Shown piece by piece: positions 24,783 to 32,492 of a stretch of DNA of 64,000 nucleotides. Each line of letters begins with the position of its first letter. Position 1 is the first letter of the stretch. The notes under the pieces are model-generated. The model saw only the letters and a program-made list of their open reading frames with translations. It was not told the DNA's origin and did no database searches. Made by a program: the position numbers and the translations under genes. The DNA comes from Promicromonospora sukumoe (GTDB taxonomy: Bacteria; Actinomycetota; Actinomycetes; Actinomycetales; Cellulomonadaceae): contig NZ_JACGWV010000001.1 in assembly GCF_014137995.1 (NCBI RefSeq), positions 620,001-684,000 of the forward strand, written 5' to 3'.

Positions 24783-25733
24783 ATGCCGATCTCGCACCGT
24801 CTGCTCGCCGTGTCCGTCGCGGTCATGTGGGGGCTCAACTTCATCGCCATCCACGCGTCGCTGGAGCAGTTCCCGCCGTTCCTGCTCGCGGCGCTGCGGT
24901 TCGCGATCATCGCCGTCCCCACGATCCTCCTGGTCCCGCGCCCGAAGGTGCCCGTGCGGTGGCTGCTGGGCTACGGCCTCGGGTTCGGCACCCTGCAGTT
25001 CCTCTTCCTCTACTGGGGCATGGCCGTCGGCATGCCGACGGGGCTCGCGTCGCTGGTGCTCCAGTCGTCGGCGCCGTTCACGGTGCTGCTGGGCGCCACC
25101 CTGTTCCGCGAGCGCGTCTCCCCAAGGCAGCTCGTCGGCCTGTCGGTCGCGACGCTCGGGCTCGCCGTCGTCGGCTGGTCCCAGGCGCAGGCCGCGGCGT
25201 TCGGACCGTTCCTTCTGGTGCTGGCCGGCGGCTTCGGCTGGGCGATCGGTAACGTGTCCAGCGCCCGCGCCAAGGCGCCCAACCCGCTGCACCTGACGCT
25301 GTGGATGTCCGTGGTGCCGCCAGTCCCGATGCTGGCGTTGTCGCTGGTCATCGAGGGTCCCGACGCCATCGCGCGGTCCTTCGCGCCCAGCCCCCAGATG
25401 CTGCCGGCGCTCCTTGGCCTCGCCTACACCGTGCTGATCGGCACGCTGGCCGGCTCCGGCGTCTGGACCTGGCTCATGGCCCAGCACCCTGCCGGCGTCG
25501 TCGCGCCGTTCTCGATGCTGGTGCCCGTGGTGGGTCTGAGCGCGTCCGCGGTGCTGCTCGGCGAGCCGATCGAGGCGACGACGGCGGCCGGCGCCGGCCT
25601 GGTCATCGCGGGAGTGCTCTGGGGCGCGCGACGTCGGGTGACGACGACGCGCACCCCAGAGCCCCTCATCCCTTCACCGACCCCGACGCCAGCCCCGCCA
25701 CGTAGTACCGCTGGAGCGCCACGTACAAGATGA
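24783..25733 (+). CDS. EamA/DMT family exporter
   Basis: 316 residues with ten hydrophobic segments in two EamA repeats: SVAVMWGLNFIAIHASLEQF at the start, LYWGMAVGMPTGLASLVLQS, APFTVLLGATLFRERVSPRQ closing repeat 1, and PFSMLVPVVGLSASAVLLGE closing repeat 2. The family exports amino acids and other metabolites. It is divergent from the LysR gene, its likely regulator. The last 68 bp overlap the 3' end of the convergent ABC permease gene, an antisense overlap of coding sequence; the C-terminal tail is Pro/Thr/Arg-rich and probably dispensable. Confidence 0.92.
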   Translation: MPISHRLLAVSVAVMWGLNFIAIHASLEQFPPFLLAALRFAIIAVPTILLVPRPKVPVRWLLGYGLGFGTLQFLFLYWGMAVGMPTGLASLVLQSSAPFTVLLGATLFRERVSPRQLVGLSVATLGLAVVGWSQAQAAAFGPFLLVLAGGFGWAIGNVSSARAKAPNPLHLTLWMSVVPPVPMLALSLVIEGPDAIARSFAPSPQMLPALLGLAYTVLIGTLAGSGVWTWLMAQHPAGVVAPFSMLVPVVGLSASAVLLGEPIEATTAAGAGLVIAGVLWGARRRVTTTRTPEPLIPSPTPTPAPPRSTAGAPRTR

Positions 25734-26583
25734 CGCACGGGATCATCGCGATGACCGACCCGGCCGCCAGCAGACCGAAGTTGACCTGCCCGTACGCCCC
25801 CTGCTGCAGGTTCACCAGCGACACCGGCAGCGTGTAGAGGCTGGAGTCGGTCAGGAACGTCAGCGCCCCGAGGAACTCCGTCCACGACGCCAGGAACGCG
25901 TACAGGGCGGCCGTCGCGGTCCCCGGGATCACCAGTGGCCGCAGCACCGACACGAGAATCCGCAGCGTCCCCGCCCCGTCCACATGCGCCGAGTCCTCCA
26001 GCTCCGTCGGCACCGCGGCGAACGTGTTGCGCATGACGAAGATGCCGAACGGCAGGTTCACGGTCGTGTAGAAGAGCACCAGGCCGAACAGGCTGTCGGT
26101 GAGCCCCATGACGTTCATCTGCAGGTAGAGCGGGGTGAGGATCGCCTGGAACGGGATCATCAGCGTGACCAGCACCAGCCCGAACAACAAGGTTCGCCCC
26201 CGGAACGGGAACCGCGCGAAGCCGTACCCGGCGAGCGTCGCCAGCACCGCGGTGAGCACCGCCGTCGAGACGGACACGATCGCCGAGTTGAGGATGCCGC
26301 GCCACACCTCGGGCTGGTCGATCACCGCCTGGAAATTGACCCACGACAGCTCGAAGAACCGGGCGTCGGGGGCGGCGACGATGACGTCGCCGGGCTGGCC
26401 CGCCCGCACGAACGCGACCACGAGCGGCACCAGGAACACGAGCGCGGCCAGGGTGCCGCCCACGGCGTAGAGGGTCCGCTTGATCCGGGTGTCCCGCTCG
26501 GGCCCGGAGGGGGAGGCGGGCGCAACGGCAGGACGCCGCGCAGCACGCGACCCCACGGGCGCAGCAGAAGTGACGGTAGCCAT
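25666..26583 (-). CDS. Carbohydrate ABC transporter permease (MalG type)
   Basis: 305 residues, six membrane segments. The coupling-helix EAA motif reads PTELEDSAHVDGAGTLRILV (about 195-214), with PLVIPGTATAALYAFLASWT following. FLVPLVVAFVRAG is in the first segment. It pairs with the permease at 26585 to form the CUT1 channel. The gap to that gene is 1 bp, so the two are coupled. No ATPase is encoded nearby; a shared MsiK-type ATPase elsewhere is expected, as is common in actinobacteria. Confidence 0.95.
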   Translation of the reverse strand: MATVTSAAPVGSRAARRPAVAPASPSGPERDTRIKRTLYAVGGTLAALVFLVPLVVAFVRAGQPGDVIVAAPDARFFELSWVNFQAVIDQPEVWRGILNSAIVSVSTAVLTAVLATLAGYGFARFPFRGRTLLFGLVLVTLMIPFQAILTPLYLQMNVMGLTDSLFGLVLFYTTVNLPFGIFVMRNTFAAVPTELEDSAHVDGAGTLRILVSVLRPLVIPGTATAALYAFLASWTEFLGALTFLTDSSLYTLPVSLVNLQQGAYGQVNFGLLAAGSVIAMIPCVILYVALQRYYVAGLASGSVKG

Positions 26584-26584
26584 G

Positions 26585-27502
26585 TCAGCTCCTCTCCCGC
26601 AGCAGCCAGAACTGGGCCGCGGTGACCAGACCGGTGATGACGACGAGCACGAGCGACATGGCGGTCGCCGCCCCGAGCTGGAGCTGTACGAACGCGCGCC
26701 GGTAGATGGCCATGACGATGGTCGTGGTCTCGGACCCCGGCCCGCCCTGCGTCAGGATGTAGAACTGCGTGAACGCCAGGAACGAGCCGATCACCGACAG
26801 GATCACGGTCATCGCGATGGTCCGGCGCAGCATGGGCACGGTGATCTGCAGCTCCCGCTGCCACCACGACGCGCCGTCGATCTCCGCCGACTCGTAGACC
26901 TCGCGCGGGATGCCCTGCATCCCCGACATGAGCAGCACCATCGTCAGCCCGGACACGCCCCAGACCACCATGACGCAGAGCAGCCCGGTGGCGAGCGGTC
27001 CGTCGACGAGCCACGCCGTCGTCCCGTCGGTGATCCCGAGCGCCTTGAGCGCCACGTTCACCAGGCCGCTGTTCGGCTGGGCCTCCAGCAGCATGAGGAA
27101 GCTGAGCGTCGTCAGCCCGATGACGAACGGCACGAAGAAGATGGTGCGCAGGAGCGTCGCGCCCCGCCGGTTGGACCGCACCAGGACGGCCAGCCCGTAC
27201 CCGAGCAGCAGGATCGGCAGCGTGACGATCGCCGTGTAGAGCAGCGTGTAGCCCAGCGCGCTCCAGAACGTCGGGTCGGTGAGCACCAGGGCGTAGTTGT
27301 CGAGCCCGATGAACCGGTACGGCCCGATCAGCGGGAAGTTGGTCAGCGAGATGTAGACCGCCACGACCAGCGGCACGAACACGAACACGACCACCAGCGC
27401 GACCGCCGGCGTGACCAGCGCGAGCCCCGTGCGGTGGGGGTGCGTGAGAGTCCCGTACCTGCGGCGGCGCAGCGGTTGCGGGGCCGTCGTCGGCGCGCTC
27501 AT
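26585..27502 (-). CDS. Carbohydrate ABC transporter permease (MalF type)
   Basis: 305 residues from ATG 27502, whose ATGA overlaps the stop of the binding-protein gene. Six membrane segments are seen, for example GLALVTPAVALVVVFVFVPL (about 26-45) and ATLLRTIFFVPFVIGLTTLS. The EAA loop reads PREVYESAEIDGASWWQREL. The LTNFPLIGPYRFIGLDNYAL loop is typical of MalF/UgpA-type proteins. It forms the importer channel with the MalG-type partner downstream. Confidence 0.95.
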   Translation of the reverse strand: MSAPTTAPQPLRRRRYGTLTHPHRTGLALVTPAVALVVVFVFVPLVVAVYISLTNFPLIGPYRFIGLDNYALVLTDPTFWSALGYTLLYTAIVTLPILLLGYGLAVLVRSNRRGATLLRTIFFVPFVIGLTTLSFLMLLEAQPNSGLVNVALKALGITDGTTAWLVDGPLATGLLCVMVVWGVSGLTMVLLMSGMQGIPREVYESAEIDGASWWQRELQITVPMLRRTIAMTVILSVIGSFLAFTQFYILTQGGPGSETTTIVMAIYRRAFVQLQLGAATAMSLVLVVITGLVTAAQFWLLRERS

Positions 27503-28812
27503 GCCTGTGCCTGCCGCAGGATGCGGTCGTACGTGGTCTGGGCCTCCTGCATGGCGGCATCGACCTCCCCGTCGAAGACGGCGGAACGGAACATGCGCAG
27601 CCACGGTCCGTCCTGCTGGTTGTAGATCAGGTTGTAGGCGAGCGTGGTGGGCGCGTACCCGCGGTCGAGCGCCTCCAGGGGCGGCACCACCAGCGGGTAC
27701 TTCTCCTCGAACTCCGGAGTGCGGACGTCGGAGCGGACGGGGGAGTAGAAGCCCTCCGGCATCCGGGCCTGCTGCTCGACGGCGACGGCGAACTTCATGA
27801 ACTCCCACGCCGCCGACGGGTTGCGCGCGCCGTTGAGCATGCAGAGGTTGTCGCCGCCGTCGAAGAACGCGCGCCCGCCGTCGGGGCCGGGCAGGAGCAC
27901 CGCCTTGGTGTGCTCCAGCAGGGCCTCGTCGGCATTGGGTACGACGACGCCGAACCCAGCCGGGAACATGCCGAGCCGGCCGGCGACGTAGTCGGCGGAC
28001 CAGCGCGAGGCGTCGTCGGAGAAGCTGCCCGGCGGCACGAGCTGCTCCGACCACAGCGTCCGTTCGAGCTCCAGCGTGCGGCGCAGCGCCTCGTTGCCGA
28101 CGACGTCGCCGCGCTGGCTGCCGACGTCGCCCGTGATGAGGTCGCGGTCGGTCGCCCACACGTGCGGCTGGACCGTGAAGCCGAGCGCGCCCGAGGAGTT
28201 GCCGGGGAACGACCAGCCGTAGAGGTCGTCGTCGAGCGCGCTGATCGCGCGGGCCGCCTCCAGGATGCCGTCGAAGTCGCGGGTGTGTTCGTCGACGTCG
28301 AGGCCCGCGCGGTCGAACAGCTCGGTGTTGCAGAACAGCACCGAGAAGTCGCCGATGAACGGCAGGCCGTAGTTCCGGCCGTCCTTGGTGCTCAGGGCGA
28401 GGTGGCCGGGGCTCAGCGCGTCGCCGATGCCCAGGTCCTCGATGAGCGGCGTGAGGTCCGTGAACGCGCCGCGGTAGGCGAACAGGGTCGAGTAGATGTC
28501 GTCGATGTCGATGACGTCGGGCACCCGACCGCCGCGGATCGCCGTGGCGAGCTTGGTGACGTACTGCCCGTTCTGGATGGGCGTGACCTGCACGCGGATC
28601 CGGTCCTGGGCCTGGTGGAACGCGTCGACGACGGCCTGGGTGCCGTTGACGGTGTCCGACCGGCACCACAGGTTCAGGGTGCCCGTCGCGTTCTCGCCGA
28701 AGCCGGCGGCGCCGACGTCCGCAGGCCGCAGCGTGCCGCCGCAGCCGGCCAGCGCTGCCGCGACCGTCGCCGAGCCGGCGAGGGTGAGCAGCTGGCGTCT
28801 GGTGAGCTCCAT
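27499..28812 (-). CDS. Carbohydrate ABC transporter substrate-binding lipoprotein
   Basis: 437 residues. The N-terminus MELTRRQLLTLAGSATVAAA carries a twin-arginine-like signal and lipobox LAGC (Cys at about 24). The mature part is a type 1 extracellular solute-binding domain: TGTLNLWCRSDTVNGTQAVV, GGRVPDVIDIDDIYSTLFAY, YGLPFIGDFSVLFCNTELFD and AWEFMKFAV. It should deliver an oligosaccharide to the permeases that follow. AAGGAAGGAGAG precedes the ATG. Upstream lies a GH127 gene, so arabinose-containing oligosaccharides are the likely cargo. A direct repeat TTACGCA (28825 and 28835) in the leader is a possible regulator site. Confidence 0.93.
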   Translation of the reverse strand: MELTRRQLLTLAGSATVAAALAGCGGTLRPADVGAAGFGENATGTLNLWCRSDTVNGTQAVVDAFHQAQDRIRVQVTPIQNGQYVTKLATAIRGGRVPDVIDIDDIYSTLFAYRGAFTDLTPLIEDLGIGDALSPGHLALSTKDGRNYGLPFIGDFSVLFCNTELFDRAGLDVDEHTRDFDGILEAARAISALDDDLYGWSFPGNSSGALGFTVQPHVWATDRDLITGDVGSQRGDVVGNEALRRTLELERTLWSEQLVPPGSFSDDASRWSADYVAGRLGMFPAGFGVVVPNADEALLEHTKAVLLPGPDGGRAFFDGGDNLCMLNGARNPSAAWEFMKFAVAVEQQARMPEGFYSPVRSDVRTPEFEEKYPLVVPPLEALDRGYAPTTLAYNLIYNQQDGPWLRMFRSAVFDGEVDAAMQEAQTTYDRILRQAQA

Positions 28813-28856
28813 CGCTCTCCTTCCTTACGCATCGTTACGCAGGGTGGGGTACCGCC

Positions 28857-28937
28857 GGTCGAGCTTGTCGAGACCTGGTGAGTGGTCTCGACAAGCTCGA
28901 CCAGCGGGGGGGTGGGCTGGTTTCGACAAGCTCAACC
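28857..28937. repeat. Palindromic intergenic repeat, two arms plus extra copy
   Basis: Perfect 19-base arms at 28857-28875 and 28884-28902 (GGTCGAGCTTGTCGAGACC and complement) form a hairpin. A third copy at 28919-28937 (GGTTTCGACAAGCTCAACC) differs at two positions. This sequence family is widespread between genes in Micrococcales. It may attenuate read-through from GH127 into the ABC operon. Confidence 0.85.
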
Positions 28938-28948
28938 AGCGAGCGGGA

Positions 28949-30898
28949 TCAACCCGCGTTCGTCGGGATCCAGACCCGCATCGGCTGCGGGCCGCGGTTG
29001 GCCCACGCGTAGTAGGGGATGGCGGTCAGGGTCACGTCGCGCACGGGTTCCGTCGGCTGGTCCGACGCCGACGACGGCGTCCCGGCCGGCCCGTACGGCG
29101 TCGTCGCCCCGGCGTCGGGCCCGGGGACGACGGCGCCGCTCGCGCGGACCACCGTCACGCCGCCCAGCAGGTCCGCGCGGAACTCGTCGGACAGTCCGCC
29201 GGAGACGTCGATGCGCAGGTCGTCGACCACGGCGCCGGCCTCCTGGTCGGGCTGCTCCAGGGCGTAGACCAGGGGCCCGCGCTCGATCGCGACGCTGCCA
29301 CGCACGGCGTCGACCCGGGGGTCGGCGCTGGTCAGCCGCGGCGTCATCGGCAGGTCGAGCCGGACCGTGTCGCCCGCGGCGAACCGGCGCGTTACGCGGG
29401 CGTAGGTACCGGCGGTCACGGGTTCGCCGTCGAGCGTGGCGCCGTCGGCCCAGGCGGGGACGCGCAGCGCGAGCGTGGTCTCGCCGTCGGGCGCCTCCTC
29501 GACGTGCAGCGCGATGCTGCCCTCGTCGGGGTAGGCGGTCTCGACGCGCAGGTGGAGCGTGCCGCCGTCGAGCGGGGCCGTGACCGTGCCGGGCGCGTAC
29601 TGGTGGAGCTGCAGGCTCGGCCCGTCCGCCGTCGCGACGTAACCGGTGAGGCTGGAGACGGTGCGCATGATGTTGGGCGGGCAGCAGGCGCAGTCGAACC
29701 AGCCGCGGCGGCCGTGCGCGGGGCTGCGGTCCTCCTCGGCGTGGGCGTCGGCGCGGAGCTGGAGCGGGTTCACGTAGAAGTACTCGGTGCCGCTCAGGGA
29801 GACGCCGGCGAGGAAGCCGTTGAGCAGCATGCGCTCGATCTGGTCGGCGTAGCGGGCCTCGCCGGTGGCGAGCAGCATGCGCCACGCCCACTGCACGCCG
29901 CCGATCGCGGCGCAGGTCTCGGCGTACCCGCGGTCGGTCGGCAGCTCGAACGGGTCACCGAACGACTCGCCCTCCCAGCGCGCCCCGAGCCCGCCCGTCA
30001 GGTACTGCTTGCCGCGCTCCATGGCGCGGTACTGGGTGTCCAGGGCGGCGAGGAGCTCGGCGTCGCCGGTCTCGATCGCGACGTCGGCGGCGCCCGCCCC
30101 CAGGTAGACGGCGCGGACGGCGTGGCCCTCGACCGTGGTGGCCGCGCGGACCTTGACCCGGTCGGAGAAGTAGGTGGGCTGCTTGCCGTGCGCCTCGATG
30201 AGTCCGGTGCCGCGGGCCTCGACGAACCAGCTCGCCAGGTCCAGGTAGGCGCGCGTGCCGGTCTCGCGGTACAGCTCGACGAGCGCCATCTCGATCACGG
30301 GGTGGCCGTCGACGTCGCGGAGCTGGCCCGGGCCGTCACCGAACGTGACGACGAGGTGGTTAGCGAGCCTGACCGCGACGTCGAGCAGCTCGGTGCGGCC
30401 GGTGCCGCGCACCTGCGCGACGGCGGCCTGGAACAGGTGCCCCGCGCAGTACAGCTCGTGGCTCCACGGCAGGTCGCTGTAGCGCGGCACGTTCCGCAGC
30501 GCCGGCACGGAGTCGAGGTAGCCGTCGTCGGCCTGGGCGGCGGCGAGCAGGCTCGTCACGTGGAGCTGGTCGGCCAGGAGCTGTTCGTCGGGCTCGCGGG
30601 CGTACTCCCAGGCGGCGGCCTCCAGCCACTTGTGCACGTCGGAGTCGGCGAAGATCGGGCCGATCGCGTCGCCGTCGGCCACACCTGCCGCGATCTCCAG
30701 GTTGCGCAGGTTTCCGGCCTTGGCGAGCTGCTCGAGCCCGCCAGGGATCGCGGCGGCACGGTTGACGTCGGCCGTGCGGCGCCACAGCCCGCCGTCCACG
30801 GTGACGTACCCCGGGGCAAGGGGCCGCAGCAGCACCCGGGCGTCGCTCGTGGGTTCGGCCGGTCCGCGCGTCGTACCGCTGGGCGTCGGTGTCGTCAT
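28949..30898 (-). CDS. GH127 beta-L-arabinofuranosidase
   Basis: 649 residues from ATG 30898; no signal peptide, so it acts in the cytosol on imported sugar. GH127 (DUF1680) features: VDGGLWRRTADVNR near the start, WLEAAAWEYAREPDEQL, DDGYLDSVP, PWSHELYCAGHLFQAAVAQV, an all-helical barrel, then ESFGDPFELPTDRGYAETCA and RRGWFDCACCPPNIMRTVSS, whose Cys cluster and preceding Glu are the zinc-thiolate catalytic centre. The C-terminal half is beta-sandwich. It lies upstream of the ABC importer on the same strand, separated by the hairpin repeat, and divergent from a LacI gene. Together they form an arabino-oligosaccharide uptake and cleavage unit. Confidence 0.93.
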   Translation of the reverse strand: MTTPTPSGTTRGPAEPTSDARVLLRPLAPGYVTVDGGLWRRTADVNRAAAIPGGLEQLAKAGNLRNLEIAAGVADGDAIGPIFADSDVHKWLEAAAWEYAREPDEQLLADQLHVTSLLAAAQADDGYLDSVPALRNVPRYSDLPWSHELYCAGHLFQAAVAQVRGTGRTELLDVAVRLANHLVVTFGDGPGQLRDVDGHPVIEMALVELYRETGTRAYLDLASWFVEARGTGLIEAHGKQPTYFSDRVKVRAATTVEGHAVRAVYLGAGAADVAIETGDAELLAALDTQYRAMERGKQYLTGGLGARWEGESFGDPFELPTDRGYAETCAAIGGVQWAWRMLLATGEARYADQIERMLLNGFLAGVSLSGTEYFYVNPLQLRADAHAEEDRSPAHGRRGWFDCACCPPNIMRTVSSLTGYVATADGPSLQLHQYAPGTVTAPLDGGTLHLRVETAYPDEGSIALHVEEAPDGETTLALRVPAWADGATLDGEPVTAGTYARVTRRFAAGDTVRLDLPMTPRLTSADPRVDAVRGSVAIERGPLVYALEQPDQEAGAVVDDLRIDVSGGLSDEFRADLLGGVTVVRASGAVVPGPDAGATTPYGPAGTPSSASDQPTEPVRDVTLTAIPYYAWANRGPQPMRVWIPTNAG

Positions 30899-30923
30899 CG
30901 ATGCTCTCCTCCGGACGGAAACT

Positions 30924-30939
30924 AGGAATCCGATTTCCT
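30924..30939. promoter_or_regulatory. Candidate LacI-type operator
   Basis: AGGAATCCGATTTCCT is a near-palindrome 26 bp upstream of the GH127 start, in the divergent region with the LacI gene at 31103. Its centre and position fit a repressor site on the GH127 promoter. Confidence 0.5.
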
Positions 30940-31102
30940 GATCGTAGGGACCGGTGCTGCCCGGGTCAAAGGTCTGGGCGAAACTCGCTTGAAATTGGGT
31001 GCTGAACTGGGGCGGGAGGTACGCTGGCGCTGCGTTCCGTTGTTGCCGGGCTCGTTCGGCGGAAAACGCGGAAGGAAAATAGGTCGAGAAGAGGCGGTGC
31101 GG

Positions 31103-32134
31103 ATGGACCGGGGAGCGGTCGTACGGATCACGGACGTCGCGGCGCTCGCGGGCGTCTCGCCGAGCACGGTGTCCAAGGCGCTCAACGACACCGGCTCGCT
31201 GCGCGAGAGCACCCGCGCGCGGGTCCGGGAGGCGGCCGAGCGGCTGGGCTTCGTGCCCGACGCCAGCGCCCGCTCCCTGTCGGCGCGGCGCAGCTTCACG
31301 GTGGGCCTGCTGAGCACCGACTCGGCCGGGCGGTTCTCGCTGCCCGTGGTGCTCGGCGCGGAGAACGCGCTGGTGGGCGGCGAGCTGTCGGCGCTGCTGG
31401 CGACCGCGCGGCACGATCCGGTGCGCGAGCAGCACCACGTGCGCGCGCTCGTTGCCCGGAGGGTCGACGGCATCATCGTGACCGGCCGCACCACCGAGCC
31501 CCGCGAGCCGATCCGCGTGCCGATGCCGGTGGTCTACGCCTTCGCGCCGTCGTCCGACCCCGAGGACGCCTCTGTGGTGCCCGACGACGCGCTCGGCATG
31601 CGGCTGCTCGTCGAGCACCTGGCCGGGCTGGGCCGACGTCGGATCGCGTACGTGGGCGGACGCGCCGAGCAGGCGGCGTCGCTCGTGCGGCACGAGACCC
31701 TGGCGGCGGAGCTCGCGGCGCGCGGGCTGGAGCTGGTGGGCTCGCCGTTGTACGGGGACTGGTCGGAGCAGTGGGGGCGGCGGGCGGTGGACCTGGTGCT
31801 GGGTGGGGTCCCGGGTGCCGGCGGTTCTGGCGACGGCCTGCCCGTGGATGCGATCGTGTTCGCGTCCGACCAGCTCGCGCGGGGCGGGTGCGACCGGCTG
31901 CGCGAACGTGGTCTGCGCGTGCCCGACGACGTCGCCGTGACCGGCTACGACGACTGGGACGTCATGTCGCTGGCCAGCCGACCGCCGCTGACCACGGTGG
32001 ACATGCAGCTCGAGCGGCTCGGCCAGCGCGCCGCCGAGCTGCTGATCGCGGCGATCGAGGGCGACCCGGCGCGCGGCGTCGAACGCCTGGCCCCCCGACT
32101 GGTGGTCCGCGCGTCGACCCTGGGCGACGCGTAG
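31103..32134 (+). CDS. LacI family transcriptional regulator of the GH127/ABC unit
   Basis: 343 residues from ATG 31103 (GAAGAGG upstream). HTH: RITDVAALAGVSPSTVSKAL at about 8-27, hinge ASARSLSARRSFTVGLLSTD, then the sensor domain with RRVDGIIVTGRT, LAGLGRRRIAYVGGRAEQAA and GYDDWDVMSLASRPPLTTVD. It is divergent from GH127 with a palindromic site between them, so repression of the arabinan unit and release by a sugar product is likely. Confidence 0.93.
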   Translation: MDRGAVVRITDVAALAGVSPSTVSKALNDTGSLRESTRARVREAAERLGFVPDASARSLSARRSFTVGLLSTDSAGRFSLPVVLGAENALVGGELSALLATARHDPVREQHHVRALVARRVDGIIVTGRTTEPREPIRVPMPVVYAFAPSSDPEDASVVPDDALGMRLLVEHLAGLGRRRIAYVGGRAEQAASLVRHETLAAELAARGLELVGSPLYGDWSEQWGRRAVDLVLGGVPGAGGSGDGLPVDAIVFASDQLARGGCDRLRERGLRVPDDVAVTGYDDWDVMSLASRPPLTTVDMQLERLGQRAAELLIAAIEGDPARGVERLAPRLVVRASTLGDA

Positions 32135-32153
32135 GGCTCCGGCCGACGTCGCC

Positions 32154-32225
32154 TTCTCCTTCGAGACCGAAGTTTCTTCGCTTTGGGGCGCCCGAAAGGC
32201 GAGAATCTTAGGTCTCGAAGGAGAA
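32154..32225. repeat. Long hairpin repeat, copy 1
   Basis: Fifteen-base perfect terminal arms (TTCTCCTTCGAGACC and complement) enclose partly paired sequence with GGGGCGCCCGAAAGGCG near the centre. A second copy lies at 32387-32462. The pair occupies the gap between the convergent LacI and binding-protein genes. Confidence 0.85.
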
Positions 32226-32386
32226 GCTGCCTCCCGGGTTGAGCGCAGCGGCCTCCGTCGGCGTCCGGATTGGTTGTCCCGGCCCAGCCGACCTCGACGA
32301 TGCCCAGCCCTCTCGCCGCCGCCGTCGGCTGGCGCGTACAGCCCTCAGCGGGCAACCGGCGTCGTCGTTCGCCGTCGTCCCCCGAA
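32226..32386. other. Spacer between the two hairpin repeats
   Basis: GC-rich sequence with no convincing gene or RNA. Small frames here are short and arginine-rich, as expected for non-coding high-GC DNA. Confidence 0.4.
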
Positions 32387-32462
32387 CCTTCTCCTTCGAG
32401 ACCTAAGTTTCTTGGCTCTTGGGGCGCCCGAAAGGCGAGAAACTTAGGTCTCGAAGGAAAGG
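32387..32462. repeat. Long hairpin repeat, copy 2
   Basis: It has the same unit as copy 1 but a longer continuous stem: CTTCGAGACCTAAGTTTCT pairs over 19 bases with its complement near 32437-32455. The loop contains GGGGCGCCCGAAAGGCG. It is probably a transcription terminator derived from a small dispersed repeat. Confidence 0.85.
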
Positions 32463-32492
32463 GTGCCCCCGGGGGACCCGGGCCGGAGAGCG

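Noticed and set aside
28949..31693. Very long open frame extending GH127 upstream to 31693
   Set aside because: The part before 30898 reads through the divergent LacI gene in antisense and lacks GH127 similarity; ATG 30898 is the sensible start.
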